Notes under the pieces: model-generated | Seen by the model: the letters and a program-made list of their open reading frames with translations, nothing else | Database searches by the model: none | Told to the model about the DNA's origin: nothing | Shown: piece by piece, positions 36,396 to 39,709 of the stretch | Numbering within the stretch: the stretch's first letter is position 1 | How the letters are laid out: every line of letters starts with the position of its first letter | Assembly (NCBI GenBank): GCA_016794305.1 | Contig: JAEUKN010000010.1 | Location: 1-39,709, forward strand | Reading direction: 5' to 3' | Source: Alphaproteobacteria bacterium | Lineage (GTDB): Bacteria; Pseudomonadota; Alphaproteobacteria; Micavibrionales; Micavibrionaceae | DNA: 39,709 nucleotides | Program-made: the position numbers and the translations under genes

Positions 36396-36947
36396 CTATT
36401 TGATCTCGTTATACTCCTGCCTGTCTTCGCTTAAATAACGGTGATAGGCCATAAAAAGCGGGTGAAAGAAGGGATAAAACAGGCTGGAGATCAGGATATT
36501 CGCCGCCAAAAACCATAGATCGGGCAATTTGGCCTCCGTCATCGCAAAAATTAATGATTGAAATAGGTGTAAGCAAGTCATCGCCACCACAAATCCCGCC
36601 CAGATCATGTGCCATGGCTGCCCCAGGAGGAATCGCCGCTGGCCCCTGATGATCAGGGCCAATCCCAAAAACGAGAAGGCGTTTAATCCCGCGAGCCCTG
36701 ATCCCGCCAAGTCCAGCACCAAACCGAGGATAAAAATCAGCCAAACAGGCCAAAGCGCGGGGCGGTAAATCAACCAAAAATAAAGCCCCGCCACGATCAA
36801 CCCCTGGCGCGCATCCCCCATATTTAAAAGCGGAATTTGAACCAGAGAGAGCAGGCATAAAAACCCCATCATCGCATAGACTCCGATAAATTTCAGGAAC
36901 CGCGCGAGTGAGAGATAAAATTCATATAAAAATTCCGCCATATTCAA
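36396..36947 (-). CDS. mreD: Rod shape-determining protein MreD
   Basis: This 183-residue inner membrane protein has five to six hydrophobic segments and the usual MreD size. Recognisable parts are the GLILDL-like FILGLVLDLAGSGLAGLNAFSFLGLALIIRG region split over residues 75-105 and the C-terminal FYPFFHPLFMAYHRYL. MreD links MreC to the elongasome that directs lateral wall synthesis. It starts 4 bp after mreC. No pbp2 (mrdA) or rodA follows, and the next gene converges from the other side. Confidence 0.85.
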   Translation of the reverse strand: MNMAEFLYEFYLSLARFLKFIGVYAMMGFLCLLSLVQIPLLNMGDARQGLIVAGLYFWLIYRPALWPVWLIFILGLVLDLAGSGLAGLNAFSFLGLALIIRGQRRFLLGQPWHMIWAGFVVAMTCLHLFQSLIFAMTEAKLPDLWFLAANILISSLFYPFFHPLFMAYHRYLSEDRQEYNEIK

Positions 36948-36951
36948 AAAC

Positions 36952-37962
36952 CTATTCCGGTGTCCCCGTTGGTGCCGTGGGGGTAGCGGGTGGCGTAGCC
37001 CCGGATACGGTATTTGGCGCGGTCTTTGTGGGGGGAATTTGCGGGGCCGGGAATTTCAGGATATCAAGGCTTTCCTTTACCTTCGGGTCCATCGGGCGTT
37101 CAACAATTTGCACATAATCTTCGCCTTCGGGGTCGGAGAGTAAACGCACCTTCACAACTCCGCCCTTGGTTGAGACAATCTCCCCAATCGGGAGTCCCGC
37201 CGGAAACATGCCGCCAATGCCCGATGTCACCACGCGTCCGCCTTTTTTAATCAGTGCATCGGGCGCATAATGATTGAGCGTGAGCCGATCATCATTATTG
37301 CCCATCAGAATGGCGCGTTGATTAACCCCTTCGATGATCACCGGAATGTGAGAGTTAATATCGCTGAGCAAGAGCACGCGTGCGGCGCGCGGCCCGGTTT
37401 CAATGATGCGGCCAATCATGCCGTGGCGCCCCATAACGGCCTGGCCTTCTTCAACTCCGTTTTCCGTTCCTGCCTGAATTAATAGCGTCTTGACATAGGA
37501 TGAACCGGAATCCCCCACCACACGGCTGGTGATATAGGTTTGCTCGGCTTCAGGCAGGACATTGAGCAAATCTTTGAGCGATTGATTTTCGGCGCGCAGC
37601 AAAAGTGCCGTTTGATACCATTCTTTCAACTGGTCATTTTCGGTCCGCAGCCGCGCATTTTCTGCGCGAATATTGGTGAGTTGCGAGAGCTCCTCACTCC
37701 ATGTTTCTATGGTGCGAACGGGGAGAGAGAGAAGCGAGAGTGCGGGGCTCACCTGTTCAATCACCTGGATGCGCGCCTGTTTCCATTTTAAGGGGTTTAT
37801 AAGCCCGAGCAAAAGAATAACGCCCGCCACCGCCAGTAAAATATAGGGGAAATAGCGCGCGATTTTGGCGCGGGTTGCGGTTTCACGGATGTTTTTTCGT
37901 CCCGTTGAGGATGATACGGCGCGGCGCGCGTAGCTGTTTTTGCCCTCTCCGATCATCGACAA
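36952..37962 (-). CDS. mreC: Rod shape-determining protein MreC
   Basis: MreC (336 residues) is a bitopic periplasmic elongasome protein that activates PBP2. It has a short cytoplasmic tail, a TM at about 37-56 (LLAVAGVILLLGLI) and a coiled coil at about 88-128 (NIRAENARLRTENDQLKEW). Twin beta-barrel domains follow, with VVGDSGSSYVKTLLIQAG, GMIGRIIETG and VVTSGIGGMFPAGLPIGEI. A Pro/Thr-rich tail closes the protein. The start is either TTG at 37962, placed 6 nt after a GGGA, or ATG at 37956. I kept the TTG. The upstream neighbour is yggT (33 bp), not mreB as in most bacteria. Confidence 0.94.
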   Translation of the reverse strand: MSMIGEGKNSYARRAVSSSTGRKNIRETATRAKIARYFPYILLAVAGVILLLGLINPLKWKQARIQVIEQVSPALSLLSLPVRTIETWSEELSQLTNIRAENARLRTENDQLKEWYQTALLLRAENQSLKDLLNVLPEAEQTYITSRVVGDSGSSYVKTLLIQAGTENGVEEGQAVMGRHGMIGRIIETGPRAARVLLLSDINSHIPVIIEGVNQRAILMGNNDDRLTLNHYAPDALIKKGGRVVTSGIGGMFPAGLPIGEIVSTKGGVVKVRLLSDPEGEDYVQIVERPMDPKVKESLDILKFPAPQIPPTKTAPNTVSGATPPATPTAPTGTPE

Positions 37963-37995
37963 TCATATTCCCGTCACAAATTTCCCGTGTTGACA

Positions 37996-38289
37996 TCACA
38001 TCGGCACTGCGGCCAATAATAGCTGCGCAATCGCCCAATTCAAAATCTGAAGCCCAATAATCACCACAATCGGGGTCAGGTCAATCCCCCCAATCGGCGG
38101 CACATATTGGCGCACGCGCTTCATCACCGGATCGGTTAATTTGGCCAACAGATTCATCAAATTCCGGGCCTGGGGGTTATTCAAATTCATAACCCCAAAA
38201 ACCACCAACCACGAAATTGCTACCTGAAGGATGATGATGAAGATATAGGCACTAATTGCCCAAGAAATTAACATTACCAGCAAACCCAT
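37996..38289 (-). CDS. YggT family membrane protein
   Basis: This 97-residue protein has two hydrophobic hairpins: ISAYIFIIILQVAISWLVVFG, and LTPIVVIIGLQILNWAIAQLL near the end. The family signature NPQARNLMNLLAKLTDPVMKRVRQYVPP lies between (about 37-64). YggT proteins are small inner membrane proteins linked with cell division or osmotic tolerance. The open frame extends upstream to 38418, but the ATG at 38289 matches the family start, with AGGA just before it. It is first in a yggT-mreC-mreD run. Confidence 0.88.
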   Translation of the reverse strand: MGLLVMLISWAISAYIFIIILQVAISWLVVFGVMNLNNPQARNLMNLLAKLTDPVMKRVRQYVPPIGGIDLTPIVVIIGLQILNWAIAQLLLAAVPM

Positions 38290-38446
38290 ATTTTCCTGCC
38301 TTTTATGTTGTCGGGATATTTTACGGAGCAAATGGAGCGGACAAAAATATTGCCAGCCTTCCATTTTCTGTTTGAACTTACTAAATATTGCTTTCGCTGA
38401 CAATTTATTAATCATCAAATTTTATAATAATTGTATAGTGATTAGA

Positions 38447-39160
38447 ATGCGGAGTTTTAAAATTTTTTCCCTGCACCGATTTTTTTTGAATAGTTTGTCC
38501 ATCTTTGCGATGTTGTTGAGCCTGATGGCTTTTTCCCAAAAATCTATTGCGGGCGGGTGTGTGGCCCGGGATTCACCACAGGTCAACGTCAAAACCTCTA
38601 CCGACAATATTAATTACGACTTTACCCAGTCGATGAAGCAACTGGACCGTAAGCCCATCAATACGGTGAATCCTTATGGCAAGGAAGTCATCACCGATGT
38701 TGGCGGTTTAATGCAGGGCGGCATTCGGATCAGTGAGCAAATGCGTTACGGGACACTTACAAACCCTAACACAAATCAAATTTGTTATTGGTACACGATG
38801 ATTACGGTGTCGATTCACATCAACCCCACGGTGTATGTCGCGAGCGATTTTCCGCGCGGAACCTGTATGCATAACGCGATTTTGGCGCACGAACATCAAC
38901 ATGTGATGATTGACCGTGACATCGTCAATAAATATGCCCAGATTATCGGTCATGCGCTGCGGCAAGAATTGGCCCGACAATCGGCTTACGGGCCATATCC
39001 CATCGGTCAACAATCTCAGGTCGAGGCCGGTTTAAAGACCAGCATTAGTAACTTTATCCAAAACTACGCCAATCAAATGAATGCAGAGCGGCAGCAGCGG
39101 CAACAAGCTCTGGATAACATCAATGAATATGAGCGGGTCAACCACCTCTGTAAAAAATGA
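38447..39160 (+). CDS. Secreted DUF922-like putative zinc protease
   Basis: This 237-residue protein has a signal peptide (about residues 1-35, SLSIFAMLLSLMAFS core, ending SIAGG). The mature part carries HEHQH (residues 148-152), which satisfies HExxH, within ILAHEHQHVMIDRDIV. This layout, with an upstream all-beta region (NINYDFTQSM, YWYTMITVSIHINPTVYV), resembles the DUF922 predicted secreted Zn-dependent proteases. The C-terminus is Gln-rich (ERQQRQQALDN). The frame begins at 38372, but the ATG at 38447 starts a proper signal peptide. It is divergent from yggT with 157 bp between the starts. The substrate is unknown. Confidence 0.75.
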   Translation: MRSFKIFSLHRFFLNSLSIFAMLLSLMAFSQKSIAGGCVARDSPQVNVKTSTDNINYDFTQSMKQLDRKPINTVNPYGKEVITDVGGLMQGGIRISEQMRYGTLTNPNTNQICYWYTMITVSIHINPTVYVASDFPRGTCMHNAILAHEHQHVMIDRDIVNKYAQIIGHALRQELARQSAYGPYPIGQQSQVEAGLKTSISNFIQNYANQMNAERQQRQQALDNINEYERVNHLCKK

Positions 39161-39215
39161 TAGCAGGGAAGCTGATTTTAATTGTAAATTTATCTTGCGC
39201 CCCCCAAATTTCGTA

Positions 39216-39236
39216 ACCCCGCGCTTGATGCGGGGT
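39216..39236. repeat. Short G+C-rich palindrome of the alphaproteobacterial 'CTTGAT' type
   Basis: ACCCCGC and GCGGGGT enclose GCTTGAT and are followed by CCGGGG. It is of the pattern CCCGxxCTTGATxCGGGG that I recall as scattered through intergenic regions of alphaproteobacteria. It lies between the DUF922-like and Trm112-like genes, in a 161-bp gap with no other clear signal. It could double as a weak terminator for the former. Confidence 0.55.
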
Positions 39237-39321
39237 CCGGGGATACGGGCTGATTTGAAAATTGTGGGTTGGTAAGCAAATTTATTGCAGTTTTTTATTT
39301 TAACTCACTTTACACTAGGAT

Positions 39322-39555
39322 ATGCTTGATTTCATGAGCGTACCCCCGAGCCCCATCACCACGAATTCCACAAATCCTACAATTGGGGTTGATCCAAAAT
39401 TGTTGGAAATCTTAGTATGTCCGGTTACTAAAGTTCCGTTGCGCTATGATTCTGTGCAACAGGAGTTAATCTCAGACCAAGCACGCCTAGCTTATCCCAT
39501 CCGTGGACATATCCCTATCATGCTGGCCGCGGAGGCGAGAGTTCTTTCGGACTAA
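39322..39555 (+). CDS. Trm112-like protein (UPF0434/YcaR family)
   Basis: This 77-residue protein has the conserved core [20 protein letters not shown], then [13 protein letters not shown] and [10 protein letters not shown]. In eukaryotes and archaea, Trm112 is a zinc-binding activator of methyltransferases; the bacterial role is not established. Only one of the zinc cysteines is left (CPVT instead of CPxC), as in other alphaproteobacterial members. The usual PIRDGIP reads PIRGHIP here. A second ATG at 39334 could also be used. Confidence 0.85.
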   Translation: MLDFMSVPPSPITTNSTNPTIGVDPKLLEILVCPVTKVPLRYDSVQQELISDQARLAYPIRGHIPIMLAAEARVLSD

Positions 39556-39634
39556 ACACTGTTCATCATCGCGCTTTATATAGCTAAACCCAAAATTATT
39601 TAGACGAACGTCATCATATTTACGGGCATGGCTA

Positions 39635-39709
39635 AGAACCTGTTCATAATCTCTACTCTGGCGTTGGCTTTTCACGGTATTTCTGCGCTTCCTTGTCCAC
39701 GTACATCTA
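39635..39709. repeat. Repeat A: second copy, left half only (cut by window end)
   Basis: From AGAACCTGTTCATAATCTC to CACGTACATCTA at the last base, the sequence follows the left half of the copy at 8011-8086 with only a few substitutions and one single-base indel. The window ends at the palindrome centre, so the other arm should lie just outside. Confidence 0.85.

Noticed and set aside
36409..36858. 149-codon ORF in another minus frame over mreD
   Set aside because: The mreD frame has the expected membrane topology and family motifs. The alternative is Gly/Pro/Ala-rich noise.
38290..38418. Upstream extension of the YggT protein
   Set aside because: The extra 43 residues are absent from the family, and the ATG at 38289 has its own AGGA.
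39081..39275. 64-codon ORF after the DUF922-like gene
   Set aside because: It overlaps the real 3' end and runs through the CTTGAT palindrome, with no ribosome binding site.

Overview
The window looks like chromosomal DNA from an alphaproteobacterium of intermediate G+C. The evidence is the alphaproteobacterial-type AddA/AddB pair, a Trm112-like protein with degenerate zinc cysteines, a phasin, a bactofilin, and a family of short 'CTTGAT' palindromes of a kind scattered through alphaproteobacterial genomes. I cannot place it more precisely. Most genes are housekeeping. There is no phage, insertion sequence, CRISPR array or rRNA operon.

Layout. (1) 1-7872, minus strand: a MATE exporter preceded by a secreted ankyrin-repeat protein, then a two-gene RND efflux operon (membrane fusion protein and HAE1-type pump). 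(2) 8237-15969, minus strand: infA, addB, addA and rsmE in one direction, covering translation initiation, double-strand break repair and 16S rRNA methylation. (3) 15970-18598, plus strand: an intergenic stretch with two large imperfect palindromes, a CBS-domain protein paired with an ArsB/NhaD-type permease, and tRNA-Asp(GTC). (4) 18670-22774: mntR diverges from mntH, which is followed by a solitary sufB. A DedA protein gene overlaps the 3' end of mntR tail to tail. (5) 22875-32065: a phasin gene, then acpP-fabF-mltG, the de novo NAD genes nadA-nadC-nadX, and polA. (6) 32265-39709: bactofilin, aminopeptidase P, an unknown secreted protein, a pRiA4b ORF-3-like protein, mreC-mreD behind yggT (no mreB), a DUF922-like secreted metalloprotease candidate and a Trm112-like protein.

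The least ordinary content is non-coding. A ~150 bp interspersed palindrome (repeat A) occurs at 8005-8161, again at the right edge (39635-39709, cut by the window), and as a 19-bp relic after polA. Two other large imperfect palindromes (B and C) lie between infA and the CBS gene. The mntH/mntR intergenic region carries two dyads overlapping predicted promoters, and the mntR message may be leaderless. Other points of interest are sufB alone beside a Mn transporter, aspartate dehydrogenase in place of NadB, mreCD separated from mreB, and the CBS/permease pair. I found no clearly new multi-gene system. The best candidates for undescribed biology are the palindromic repeats, the mnt control region and the unassigned secreted proteins.
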